64,000 nucleotides of DNA from Phragmites australis. Taxonomy: Eukaryota > Streptophyta > Magnoliopsida > Poales > Poaceae. Below the pieces are notes generated by a model. That model did not search any database. It was not told the DNA's origin and saw only the letters and a list, made by a program, of their open reading frames with translations. This document shows positions 12,888 through 23,855 of this stretch, in pieces (positions within the stretch are counted from its first letter, which is position 1; the number at the start of each line of letters is the position of its first letter). Made by a program: the position numbers and the translations under genes. The DNA lies in assembly GCF_958298935.1 (NCBI RefSeq), contig NC_084943.1:72001-136000 (forward strand), read 5' to 3'.

Positions 12888-14550
12888 AGTGGTATCAGAG
12901 CCATATTGGAAGATCAAGAGAAGACACGAGGATATGTTCCACACCGCGCAAGGCTTGCACGGGTCCGAGGAAGGACGGCGCAAGGTGGAGCATGGCGGCG
13001 ATCGACGACTCGATCGGTGGATTCGGACACTTCGAGCGTGGTGGCTTGAACCGTCCGATGGGCTGCATCAACAGGGATCCGTCCAGACATGGAGATCGGG
13101 TTGATGGCGGCCGGTGGCTGCTGTTCGATAGGGGTCGGTCAGACGTGACGGCCAAATTCGACGATGCGGCTGGAAGACGTTGCAGATCGGAGCGACGGCT
13201 TTGACTCAAGCTATGGTGGACTTGGAGGTTGATGGAGGTGTTCTACGTGGAGCTGGAGTTGCTGTGCGTGCCCTGCGTTGCGGCAGAACGACAACGGTTG
13301 GAGAGTCTCGATCTGAAATCGGCGTGACAACTGCGGTTGGACCAGAAGCAAAAGGAAGAGGCAGGCCTGGATGGTCCTGCTAGCTTCTGGAGACGTGTCC
13401 TGGTAGGACATGGCAGCAGGACGTCGGCTCATGAGGCAGGCTAGCACGTGGGCAGCTGGAGTCGATCCTCCCTACGTTACAGGTGGACCACACGCGTGGG
13501 CAATTGGCTCAGTCCGGTGTCCGGCTTGGACTCGCGTGCGGTCTGGCGCTCCAGTGGTCATGCCAAAATTTGCATGTTGCATGTGAGAGTATCTCATGGG
13601 AGGTGAGGTGCGTGGGCCCCAATGGACATGCATGCATGCAATGGATTTGCATGTGAGGGGTTTCACGGGCCCAGGTGGACATGCATGCATGCAGATGGGG
13701 TGCATGTGGCCGAATAAAAAAAGAGCTGCTTTGCTGAATAAAGAGAGAGCTACTTTGATTGTTTGTTCGGGCAGCAGCTTTGACAAATAAAAAAAGGGAG
13801 CTGCTTTGATTGTCTGTCCTGTCATAATGCACAAGGTGACGGAAGAGTGTAGGAAGAGGCATTAAAAAAGGAGGCAGCTCGGATGTGGCATTAAAAAGGG
13901 AGGCAGCTCATGTTGTTGGAGTTCGTGTTTGGATTGGTTTCGGCAGGCGTGTTCGGCTCGGTGGGTCCAGCTCAGGGAGACGTGGATTGATCACCGAGTT
14001 GGAGTTGGTCACGTATCAATTGCACGTACAAGGCTCGTAAGTGAGGTGGAGACCGGTCTGTGAAAAGCTCGGGCGTGATGTCTCGCGAGAGTCGGGCTAG
14101 CGTGTCAGTTGTGTCCGATTGGGATATCAGTTGGAGTTGGGACCGTGTCGGAGTGCCGGACGGGAAATAAATAGTAGAGGCGCACGCGTAACAGCACCAA
14201 GAAAGCAGAACGCAAAAATAGCAGAACGCAGAGGCAACCGAAGTACAAGTTCATAGAATTGCGGAAAAATTGCAATTGTGCTGTTCGTGAACTGTTGCTT
14301 GTGAGGGGTTGACGGCGAACGGCGGGCGGCGATCGAGCGGGTCGGTTTCGTCGTGTGCAAGCGGCGTGGTAGTCGACGGGGCTTGAGAGCGGCAGATCGT
14401 GCACGGGCGGTGTACGAGGCGGGCGTACGCGCGGTTCGGCGTGTGCGTGGCGGTGCGTCCACGTGGGGCGCAGGTACGAGCGTGCGGAGGCGCGTTCAGC
14501 ACACGTGAGGTACACGTGAGCGGGATTCGGCGGTCTGCGGCAACAGGCAG

Positions 14551-15786
14551 ATGGCGTCGATGGCATCCAAATTCGAGGTGATGAGATTTGACGGGACTGG
14601 CAACTTCGGGCTTTGGCAAACAAGAGTGAAGGACTTGCTGGCGCAGCAGGGGATCCTGAAGGCTCTTAGCGACAAGAAGCCAGTTACGGTAGATGATGAC
14701 AAGTGGGAAGAGATGCAAGCACAAGCGGCGGCGACAATAAGGTTGTGTCTCTCCGATCAGATCATGTATCATGTCATGGATGAAACATCACCTAAGAAGA
14801 TTTGGGATAAATTAGATGATCAATTCATGTCCAAGACATTGACTCGGAAGCTGTATCTGAAGCAAAAACTGTATGGGCTGAAGATGCAGGAGGGGTCAGA
14901 TCTTGCTGAGCACGTAAACGTCTTTAATCAAGTTGTCGCTGATCTTATGAAGGTGGAGGTGACAATTGATGATGAAGACAAAGCGATTATTCTTCTGTGT
15001 TCCTTGCCAAGGTCTTATGAGCACTTGGTCACAACATTGACGTATGGTAAAGAGGCAGTCAAAGTGGATGATATTCTTGCGGCGTTGTTTGCTCATGAAC
15101 AAAGGAGGAAGAACAATGCTGATGAGAGTTCATCTGGAGATGCTTTTTTCGTCAAAGGTGATCGAGGCAGGGAGACTAACAAGAAAAAGAAGAAGAAGGG
15201 GCCACAGTGCTATAAATGCAAGGATTGGGGACATGTAAGGAAAGATTGTCCAGAACTGAAGAAGGGCGTGGCAAATATTGTGGTTTCCAAGAAAGATAAC
15301 TCGGATAGCGATGGTGATCTTCTCGTACTATCAAGTGAAAAGTCTTATGGTGAAGCATGGTTGTTAGATTCGGCGAGTTTATATCATGCAACATCAAACA
15401 AGGAGTGGTTCTCTTCATACTCTGAAGGTGATTTTGGTCTTGCTCGCTTGGGAGATGACACGGGTTACCGTGTTATGGGAGTCGGCAATATCAAACTGAA
15501 GATGTATGATGGACAAGAAGTGCTACTTGAGGGTGTGCGGCATGTGCCAGGACTTAGGAAGAATCTAATATCGCTTGGATTTCTGCATGGAGAAGGTTGG
15601 CTATATCAGGCGATGTCAAATAAGAAGACCTTGAATGTGATGCAGGATGGCAAGACTGTGATGATAGGTGAGAAGATGGGAGGTCATCAATACAAGTTGA
15701 AAGGTGAAGTCATGAAGGTGGGAGCTGCAAATTTTGCGGAATACGTTCCTAACGGCGAGGCATCCTCGTCGGACTGTGCAGGATGA
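14551..15786 (+). CDS. Copia gag polyprotein with a degenerate protease
   Basis: 411-codon ORF of the gag-only element. The N-terminus (KFEVMRFDGTGNFGLWQTRV) is the copia gag/UBN2-type domain. A CCHC zinc knuckle follows (CYKCKDWGHVRKDC, about residues 214-227), preceded by a lysine run. The protease region begins near residue 268, but the active-site block reads WLLDSASLYH, where autonomous relatives have D-S/T-G-A. The glycine after the catalytic Asp is lost, so proteolysis is doubtful. The ORF then runs through the fold's C-terminal strands and stops. The long open gag frame in a young element suggests selection for a functional capsid protein that packages its own RNA and borrows enzymes from an autonomous element. 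Confidence 0.88.
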   Translation: MASMASKFEVMRFDGTGNFGLWQTRVKDLLAQQGILKALSDKKPVTVDDDKWEEMQAQAAATIRLCLSDQIMYHVMDETSPKKIWDKLDDQFMSKTLTRKLYLKQKLYGLKMQEGSDLAEHVNVFNQVVADLMKVEVTIDDEDKAIILLCSLPRSYEHLVTTLTYGKEAVKVDDILAALFAHEQRRKNNADESSSGDAFFVKGDRGRETNKKKKKKGPQCYKCKDWGHVRKDCPELKKGVANIVVSKKDNSDSDGDLLVLSSEKSYGEAWLLDSASLYHATSNKEWFSSYSEGDFGLARLGDDTGYRVMGVGNIKLKMYDGQEVLLEGVRHVPGLRKNLISLGFLHGEGWLYQAMSNKKTLNVMQDGKTVMIGEKMGGHQYKLKGEVMKVGAANFAEYVPNGEASSSDCAG

Positions 15787-15875
15787 GCAGTAGAGATAAA
15801 CGGCTCAAGTCTAGGTACACAGAGGTTCACACATGGCAGACTCAAGTTGGCGTGCATATTCGTCAAGGTGGAGTT

Positions 15876-16163
15876 TGTTGGAATATGTGTCGAATATGTG
15901 TACATAGTAGATTACAGATAGACTTGAGTTGTAATTGGGTGGGACTAGGATTAGAGTTGTAGTCGAACTCTAATTCCGGGCCTTTAAATAGAAGGCACCA
16001 CCGTTGTAACCATGGCAAGACGAAACAGTTGGGGAGGAGCGCCCGTAGTCATGCCCCGAGGATGTAGGCAACTTGACTGAACCTCGTTAAAATATCGTGT
16101 CTTGTGTGTTGATCTTGTGCTTGGCTTGATGATCTTGATGATGCTTCCGCTAAAATCCTAACA
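15876..16163 (+). repeat. Right LTR of the gag-only element
   Basis: 288-bp copy of the left LTR. Read on the minus strand it supplies an unintended C-terminal extension and stop codon (16051-16049) to the interrupted X8 gene. Confidence 0.92.
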
Positions 16164-17767
16164 CAGTGGGACGGCGACATTGACCTCCAACCATTGCCCG
16201 TGTTGGCCGCTCCTGGGATGTCTGACCCAAACTCTGACAGTTCGGAAGATCCTGACCCGCTCGCATTCAGCACTGGTGATCCCGAATCAGAACCAGATGC
16301 ACTAGTAACAGGACTACTGGATGAGGAGGAGGATGGAGTGGTAGAAGAAGTGGAGGCAGGATTGTACGCAACAGTAGAGCTGCAAAGATGGAACAGTAGT
16401 TTCACATACGAATGCATCATTACACATGCAAGAGTTCCATGTTATCACATTGCGACTATAAAGTTTTTACCTTGATGAGGAGGAGGAGGAGGAGGATGCA
16501 AAGACACAGTTCCCTGAGCCTGCAAAGAAGAAATAGACATAAGATCATTCAGAACACAAAACTGAAAAGGAAATGCTTCTAACTGATCCAGCTGGAAGCA
16601 AGAAAACAGGAAGTCATTCGTACTCGGATTAGCATTGACGAGCATTGCTGTCCCCTCAAAGTTGCAGCTGGAAGGTGCAGGGTTCCTCTGGTAATAACTG
16701 TTGAAAGCAAAAGACGCATGGGCCTGGAGGGTATTTGGATAGTAGCAGCTCCCCGATGGCTGAATCGCTGAACAATCTGCTCCTCCCATGCCGCATGCGT
16801 AGTCCAGCGCATTCTGGAGCGCAGCTTCGGTTGAGCCGGCAGCCTTGACCACACACCAGACTTGCTGCCCTGCAGAAACAGCTGGAGGTGTGATTGGGCT
16901 TGACGCTGCAGGGTTGGTCAGTGGTGCCGACGGAGGGAATGTCGAAGGCGTGGTGACATCGGGATTGGTGACCGGCACAGTTGGTGCGGAGGATGATGCG
17001 TAGGCAGTGGATATATGACTGGAACCGGCGTGGCAGAAAAAGGGGGGTTGGTTGAGGGGGCTGTGATGGGTGTGGGCAGAGGGTTCAAGGAAGGGATTGT
17101 GATGGTAGGGTTTGTGGAAGGCACGGTGATGATTGTTGGTGTTAGAGGGGACTGTTGTCATCAGGTTGGTCACCTGAACCGGATTCAGGTCATCATGGAC
17201 ACTTTGTTTACCTTTGGTTCAGTTCAGTTAGCCAAGTATGACACATGAAGACCCAGCCAAGGTTAACTAACTCTTATGTCCATCTATCCTGATAGAGATA
17301 GAGCTCAGCTCAGATATAGCTAGCACTCATTAGCCGACTGAGTATGCAAAGATAAATGATGGTTAATAACTGTAGTGACGAAAATTGAGGAACACTAGTG
17401 GTCTGTTCCCCATTTCCAAACAAGAAAGTTCTGCGAAAACAGAATAGGGAATAATCTCCCTAGCCAAAGCTCTATCAAATGCCTGCATCTGTAACTAACA
17501 CTACCAGCACCAAGCAACAGGAGACTAATAACACTAGGCATTGGTGACTGGAGATGAGGAGCAGGCAATGCTGTAGTTAATGAGCTCGCTAATCCAATTC
17601 CGGATAGGGAAGGGAAGAAGGTAGACGAGCGAGTGGGAACCTGCAGCGGGGCAGCAGGGAAGCTCCTCTGCGAAGGGGAAGGGGATGATGGCGAAGATGT
17701 GGAGGAGGAAGAGCAGCAGCTTCCTCGTCGTCCTGGCCATGCCCCAAGCCCCAGCCTCAGCAAGCAA

Positions 17768-18494
17768 AGGCTCGGAGGAGAATAAGGGAGAAATGGGGTA
17801 GCTCAGCTAGCCAAGCCTCCTGCTGCCTGCTTCCTTGCTCCAACAAGGCAACAAGCTACGGGAGTCCTCTGACGTTGCTGAAACTACGTGAGAGGGCAGA
17901 TCGCCGTCCGCGCAGCCATCCAACGCTTCGCGATGCTGCCCAAAAGCCTGCAGCACGCGCTCGACCGTCTTGACCCGTGCATCCACTTTTTTCATCTTTG
18001 CTGCGTTTGGTTTTCCAACTGCGTGAAAGCAGGCTAAATAAAATTATATTTACCAAAAAAAAATATTTAGTTGATTTTATCTGTCTAGACAGACTAAGCT
18101 GAGCTTCTGTTTAAACCACACTAAATTGTACTTGTTAGACCATATTAGATAACATCGAGCAAAGGTAGGGAGCGAAGAGTTGGATGGACGGTGATAAACT
18201 GACTGTCCTCTGATGTAGTTCCATATCTAGATCATGCATGCAAGAATCTCTTCCTTCTCCTTCCTTTTTCTTCCTCTCCTTCATCTTTCAAGCAGGGAGC
18301 AGCAGGATCAAGGGAGGACGACCAGGAGAGAGGGGGGAATAGGGGGAGAAGAGGAAGTCAGCCAGGGGGAGTTTGGCCAAGGGGGATGGGGGGAGGCTAA
18401 GGTTGAGCGAAAAGGGGGCTTGGGCCTAATTGGACCGTCCTAAGGCCCAAGTGGGAGGTGAAAAGGCTGGCTTTCCTCTCTAGATAGCTCATCC

Positions 18495-18495
<1 letters not shown>
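17768..18495. other. Promoter side of the X8 gene and intergenic DNA
   Basis: Upstream sequence of the minus-strand X8 gene. No exon was recognised. The part at about 18010-18140 (TTTACC..AAATATTTAGTTGATTTTATCTG, AGACTAAGCTGAGCTTCTG) resembles MITE-type grass repeats, and related wording recurs near 59690-59760. Confidence 0.4.

Positions 18496-18551
<56 letters not shown>
18496..18551. repeat. (TA)n microsatellite
   Basis: Uninterrupted TA dinucleotide run of about 56 bp, just upstream of the CACTA relic. Likely length-polymorphic. Confidence 0.95.
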
Positions 18552-18553
<2 letters not shown>

Positions 18554-18639
18554 CTTTTAAATAATTCCATAGCACACACACAACTCCTGTGATTCACCGA
18601 AATAAAGAGAGAACTCCGTGAATCCACCAAAACTTCCAA

Positions 18640-19775
18640 AAAATGCCGAATTGACGTTGTAAGGCATTAAAAGAAATGTTCGCTGACAGATACAAACATA
18701 AAGATTTCCATGATGGGGATGGCATATTGTGGCTAGAATTCAAGGAAATATATCAATTGTAGCAGTAAGATAACCTCAACGTGTCTGTACTCAGTTGCTG
18801 AAATCTGTAAGTGTTTTATGTGTAATTCATAGTATACATTCTTGTACTATTAAATTGCATGTCTAATTTCTTTCTTATATAGAATGAGGTATAGAAATGC
18901 AGGAACGAGGGCATCCAAAGTAGGATTCCTCAACCCAACACTAGTAAATCAGGGCCTTCCCAAAGATTTTTCAAAAGAAACTAAGAATTATTTATTCAAG
19001 GCTATGCTCTACCATCAATACAAGACATTCATACTTTTACACTACAATTTTAAATATGTGTTTCCCTATTTACTTGTTCTACTCTTTTATGCGTAACATG
19101 ATATTAGGACTAATTAGCTATTATGGCATATATGCAGTTTTCGTTGGATCCTCCTTATCATCCAACAGAACATTAGTAAGATTGTTATCTTATACTCACA
19201 AAGGAGAGAACAAATACAGCACCAACCTGTCAATCATTTCGTTATTGCACTAGTAATCTTTCATTCGATTGAATCTAAGTCTAATTACTAATCATAATCA
19301 TGCACAGAGCGTACCAACGATACTGTAAGAAGAGTGCTAAATATCTACCATGCACGAAGGATTTTTTTTGTCCGAACCGGCTTTCTAGTACGTCTGAAAT
19401 ATTCATGTCACACAATTCCTACTAAACATCTTGTTCCATATCACTGATGTTTTAATTTCTTTTTTCAATGTTTGAGGCAGAACCCATGCAACAATTTATG
19501 TGGGTTCTATGCATGTGAGTACATGCACGGATTCATGAGGGACAATTTGATCAATGATGATGCTAAGATATGTAAATATATATTGATGTCTAATTTTTAT
19601 TTTTATACGTATTTAAGTATTAATTTCTTCAATTCTTGTAACGATAGCGCTCAAGCTGAACACAAGTCGATTATTGATCAATCAAATCATAGCAATTCAA
19701 AGAACAAATCATCGAGTTCATCATTGATGAGGTTCACACTTTTGTAGATCCTTATTATTTCAAACTTGATGCAAA
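18640..19775 (+). pseudogene. Ulp1-like C48 peptidase relic of a CACTA element
   Basis: Recognisable blocks with stops and shifts between them: KALKEMFADRYKHKDFHDGD and ILWLEFKEIYQL (about 18650-18760), MRYRNAGTRASKVGFLNPTL (about 18884), YHQYKTFILLHYNF (near 19010-19050), the catalytic-Cys block NLCGFYACEYMHGF (about 19490-19530), and IIDEVHTFVDPYYFKLDAKL (about 19707-19790). These match the protease encoded by grass CACTA elements. The gene is dead. Apparent introns may be real introns or small insertions. Confidence 0.7.
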
Positions 19776-20045
19776 ACTATGTACAAGGATGATAACTTAT
19801 TTGATGTGTATGGATGAATTATACTTGTTAATGAGGATGACATGTGATTTTGTATATGGGTCATTTGTGAATGAAATATGTTGAGATAAGACTATTTGTG
19901 TATGTGAATGCTCTGTAATACATGTATGTGAGAATGAACTGGTATATATGCTATTTTTCATTTCACAATGTACATTAGAAGTAAGAATGAACATGTTAGC
20001 TCTCTGTACATATCACGGTCGGTTCTTATCATGAGCCGACAGTGA

Positions 20046-20690
20046 TATTTAGGTAATATTTGGTTGGTTGTACGAAGTTAAATAGGATGGGATCATCCTG
20101 GATGGATGGGATGGTTCTAGATGAGATGATACAAGTAGCATGTTTGGTTCGATGTATGGAACAATACATAAGAGTGTTTAGTTAGATATATAGGATGTAT
20201 ATATGAATGTGTTTAGTTGCTAAAAAGATAAGCATTATATCTATTTATAACTTAATTTCTTTATAATATGATAATTTATAATTATAATTATCAACAGATT
20301 ATTCTAATTAGTACCAATATTTACTAATTACAATTAATTATAACTTACATGTCACTATCCATCGCTAATTACCCATAATAATACTTAATTATGACTAATA
20401 ACATCTAACCGTAACTCATGCATAGCTAATTGTTCTTAATTCTCACTAATACTCACTAATCATCACTAAGTACATGTAATTACAGGAGCTGACAAAGCCT
20501 GTACGGGATCGTTTGGCTAATTTTTCCGTATAGGATGGTTCAACATCTTAATAGAATATTTTTAAAATTTGTATCACCCTGTCCTGAACGAGTTGATACC
20601 ATTCATCTAACCAAAGACAGACATATCGGCATATCATGCATCATTCCATATATGTATCATCTTGTACATCGAACTAAACACTACCTTAGA
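20046..20690. mobile_element. AT-rich MITE-like insert in CACTA ends
   Basis: About 640 bp of AT-rich DNA, with a core of AATTA/TAATTA repeats, interrupts the CACTA subterminal repeats. The left end reads ATATTTGGTTGGTTGTACGA and the right end, reversed, GTGTTTAGTTCGATGTACAA, an imperfect terminal inverted pair of the TGTTTGGTT type found in hAT/PIF MITEs. Exact ends and target duplication are uncertain. Confidence 0.5.
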
Positions 20691-20830
20691 GTATCACTGT
20701 CGGTTTTTGACATGAGCTACTGTAGCTCCGAACCAGCAATGATAAGGACTATCACAGCCAGTTCCTGAGCTGACAGTGATAGTCGTAAAGCCAGTTACGA
20801 GCCGACTAAAGGAGTTTTCTGTAGCTGTGA

Positions 20831-21584
20831 ACTTGTGAGAATACTTGAAACTATAGCTTAGAGACTAGCGGAATATAGCTCTAGACTAATACTAATACGA
20901 GTGTGTATGTGTGTGTTAGAACTTAGAAGAAGACGGGCCTGGGTATGGTTAGCAGCTAACCCGTGCACTGCTCTATTTATAGGGTTACTAAACTTGAGCC
21001 CTACGTTAACTAATTTGGCTTCTAGCTATTACCTTGCGCGCCCGTTTTAAGTTACTGGCCTGACGGCTATATCTTTTTCTCGCCCATGACAAACTGATCA
21101 GCTAGCTGCATGCTACTGGATTGATTAAACCATGAGTACTATGAAGTGGCAGCTCAATGACAGTGAGCCATGTAAGTCACATATGTGAACCTAGCAAAAG
21201 GTAGCACTCATGTCTATCTACAACGTTAGATAAAATCTAGAAGCAGCAGACCAACACTGGATTCCAATGTCTTTCACGCTGGAAAAATTCAGACCATAGT
21301 AAACGTTAGTGTGAAGGACACTGTTTTCTTGGTCGATATGCTGCGGCGCCATTGGATTTTTATGTACTAGTTCCCTGGCTGAATATTTTACTGGCGTCAA
21401 TGTCTTGTGTACGTAATGCATTCTGTACGCAACAGTCAATTTCCAAAGGAGCTAAAAGAATACATTTCAGTCTGACCGATCAAGTGGTAATTGTAGTAGT
21501 TTTAATTTCTGTAAATATGTGGAAAAAGAAAATATATGCTACACTACAGAGGCAGTATTCTCCTTTCTGTTATTATTTATCTAT
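20831..21584. other. 3' flank of the PDR transporter gene
   Basis: No exon. Positions 20860-21060, reversed, contain CCTATAAATAGAGCAGTGCA, a strong TATA-box context that looks like an LTR or promoter fragment on the minus strand. No partner repeat is present in the window. The right end should include the 3' UTR of the transporter. Confidence 0.4.
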
Positions 21585-23808
21585 TTATCGCCTTTGGAAG
21601 TTGAGCTTTGAAATGCTGTAACCGAAGAGGGTGGCAAAGAGGATGGGGAAGGCTGCCAGAACTATAGCTGCCAGTGGTAGCAGCTCGCGGCGAAAACCAA
21701 AGTAGTCTCTCACAAACACAGCAACAGATTTTGTCTCTCCGAATACCTCAATCTTCTTCTTGTCCTCATACCCAAACTGGGTGGTGAAGAAGACGTTAAG
21801 TGTCCACGACATTGGGGAGATGTAGTACAGCCATAGCCACCATTTTGGAATTTGCTGCAATGCAAGCATCAACAAGCAATTATGAATTAACCAGCATCAT
21901 TTTGACCTTAGTAGTATATATACATAACATAAGTTTTTCAGTCAGTCTTTTCTATCTGAAACTAGAATCCTCCTTTTGGACTTATTCACGCACAAACTGT
22001 GTGTATATGTGGCATTAGTAAATTCTTGGCGGTAGGTGAGATGAAACAAAGAAATTATATGCAATGGAAAATGGAGGATTTGCCACTCCTTTGTTTTGCC
22101 GACATGTGGCCCCCAGGAGCCAAATGTCAATGGTACATTGGGTGGCAAATTCACAAACGTGGGTGAATGGAATGGAGAATTTAACTAATGGACATGACTG
22201 GAAGGACTTACTGGAGTAGGGACAATGAAGCCGGACATAAGATTTTGTATGGTGTAGAACATGGATGTCAATATTGACGCCACTTGGATGTTTGGGGTGA
22301 GTGACACCATCATCATTCCAAGGTACAGGAAGTAGAGCAGCGTGCAGAACATGGTATATAGGAACCAGAAAAACTTTGCTGCTGTCCATGCGTACCCTAT
22401 CATTGGGTATGCTATAGACATGAACAATACTATCTGCACAAATACATAAGGAATCTCCATTGCAACCTACTTGAAAAAAAAAAACGAAACAATAAATATG
22501 GTCAAAGTCTGCAAATATTAATATTCACTATAGTAAACGGTGTTGCGAGCTCTGAAGTCTGAAACTAGTCTATAAACGTTTCGATATATGTAACTTGTAC
22601 TGAGTCTATGATTGACCTGTGCAAAGGAGTAGGCCCAAGGAGAGTACATTCCAGCAAACCTTTCTCTGTACACGACAGAGCGCTCTATGGAGACGAATGG
22701 CATCACCGATTGGCAGTTGTTGATGCCAGCAAACAGAGTGGTGCCATACATGCATCCCAAAATGGTGAACAGACCTTGATGGTCATTTCTACCCACAAAC
22801 AAAACAAGAATCAACAGAACCATCATGAATATCATGAATTAAGAAGAGATATGGTGTGACATGATGAACAAAGTGATAGTTTACGTACATGTTGTTTATG
22901 TTGCCTTGCTGCCAATATAATGCCCCAAATGCAATGCAACAGACCGTTATGAACATAATTCGCACAAGGTTGTAGGAAGGGGTTCTCCAATATGACAAAC
23001 ACTGCTTCCAGAGGCAAGCTTTGAACTGCTCCCAAAACTTTTGTGGATACCGTGTTGGGAAATAGAGATCACTTATACCTGGAGGTGGTATGCTCAAGCG
23101 CTTTACAAGTGTGTCCTTGTCCCTTCATTCACCAACTAACTATTAGCAAAAATGTCACACAGCACTTAATTTCTAACGAATGAGAGAGCACTTGTGCAGA
23201 AAAAAAATCATCCTTGTCAACACTGCCTTTGAGAGCCATGCCCGCTTTTTTTTTCTGAAGTATTGTCGAAGCACACCATCTCGTATTTGATATGGAACTT
23301 GTTTTGCTTGTTGTATTGTGTAATGATGATATTAATAATTAAGTTTGTTAGTGACATGTGCATGATCCCAGAGTTAACTATGATGATTTTCGAAATCTTA
23401 CTTGCACATTGATGAGTCCCTGTAAATTTGTGCGAAATCGACTCCCAATTGAGCTTCCATAGATGTAGAAGTGGCTTCTAGCATCCATGTTGATGGGTTA
23501 TAGTTGTCCTTGATCTTGGGTACCCCAGGTATTGCCTAGAATGAAATGGAGGGAATAATTTCACTAGTATGTTAACATGTGTACCACACAATAATCAAGG
23601 ATAAAGGCCAGGTGATGGTAGATTATATTTAATTAAAACGGAGTGTGGTTTTGATTAATATAACATGTGCCTATTATGTGTCATATACATTAGAAATCAT
23701 GAGGATCAGGAGAAGCCAAAGGAACACTGCTGTACAACTTCTTGAAAATATAGAAAAAATGGAAACTATATTTAGTTAGGTCTGTTTACTGGCAAAATAG
23801 GTTTAGAT

Positions 23809-23855
<47 letters not shown>

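Larger units (their letters stand above)
12600..16163 (+). mobile_element. Copia-type LTR retroelement with gag only (non-autonomous)
   Basis: A complete element of 3,564 bp. LTRs at 12600-12887 and 15876-16163 begin TGTTGG and end CTAACA, and the flanking target-site duplication is CAGTG (12595-12599 and 16164-16168). The primer-binding site TGGTATCAGAGC starts at 12890, matching the initiator Met tRNA 3' end. A purine-rich stretch (AAGGTGGAG) precedes the right LTR. I count 5 differences in 288 LTR positions, all transitions, so the insertion is young. The internal region has a 1.66-kb leader without a convincing ORF, then a single gag/partial-protease ORF ending 89 bp before the right LTR. 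Integrase, reverse transcriptase and RNase H are absent. This is the layout of TR-GAG-like elements that must be mobilised by a relative. Confidence 0.92.
12531..17767 (-). pseudogene. X8 (CBM43) callose-binding GPI-type protein, last exon split by an LTR element
   Basis: Exons in transcript order: 17767-17641 (signal peptide, LLLFLLHIFAIIPFPFAEE), 17151-16624, 16519-16471, then 16379-16164 continuing after the inserted element at 12594-12531. Exon 2 carries the X8 domain ([52 protein letters not shown]); its end is in exon 3 (GNCVF). Then come a Ser/Thr/Gly-rich linker and, in the ancestral exon, a short hydrophobic tail (AAMVCWMLAFCAHI) of GPI-signal type. The family (PDCB proteins and relatives) binds callose at plasmodesmata or the wall. 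The 3.56-kb retroelement sits between the linker and the hydrophobic tail. Transcripts reading into it would end at a stop in the LTR (16051-16049), adding about 38 foreign residues and losing the anchor. A Pro/Thr linker in exon 2 also appears out of frame. It could still make a secreted, unanchored protein. The start could be the second Met (17740). Confidence 0.8.
18640..20830 (+). mobile_element. CACTA (En/Spm) transposon relic
   Basis: The left part carries remains of the Ulp1-like C48 protease gene typical of grass CACTA elements. The right end (20013-20050 and 20693-20826) carries subterminal repeats of the form ATCACTGTCGGTT...GAGCCGACAGTGAT in both orientations and ends near GACTAAAGGAGTTTTCTGTAG, like a CACTA 3' terminus. 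The 5' CACTA end was not found, so the element is truncated. Target duplications could not be assigned. Its subterminal region is split by an AT-rich MITE-like insert. Confidence 0.7.

Noticed and set aside
14105..14772. Minus-strand Arg/Pro-rich frames in the gag-only element leader
   Set aside because: No domain, opposite to the element, and explained by high GC content.
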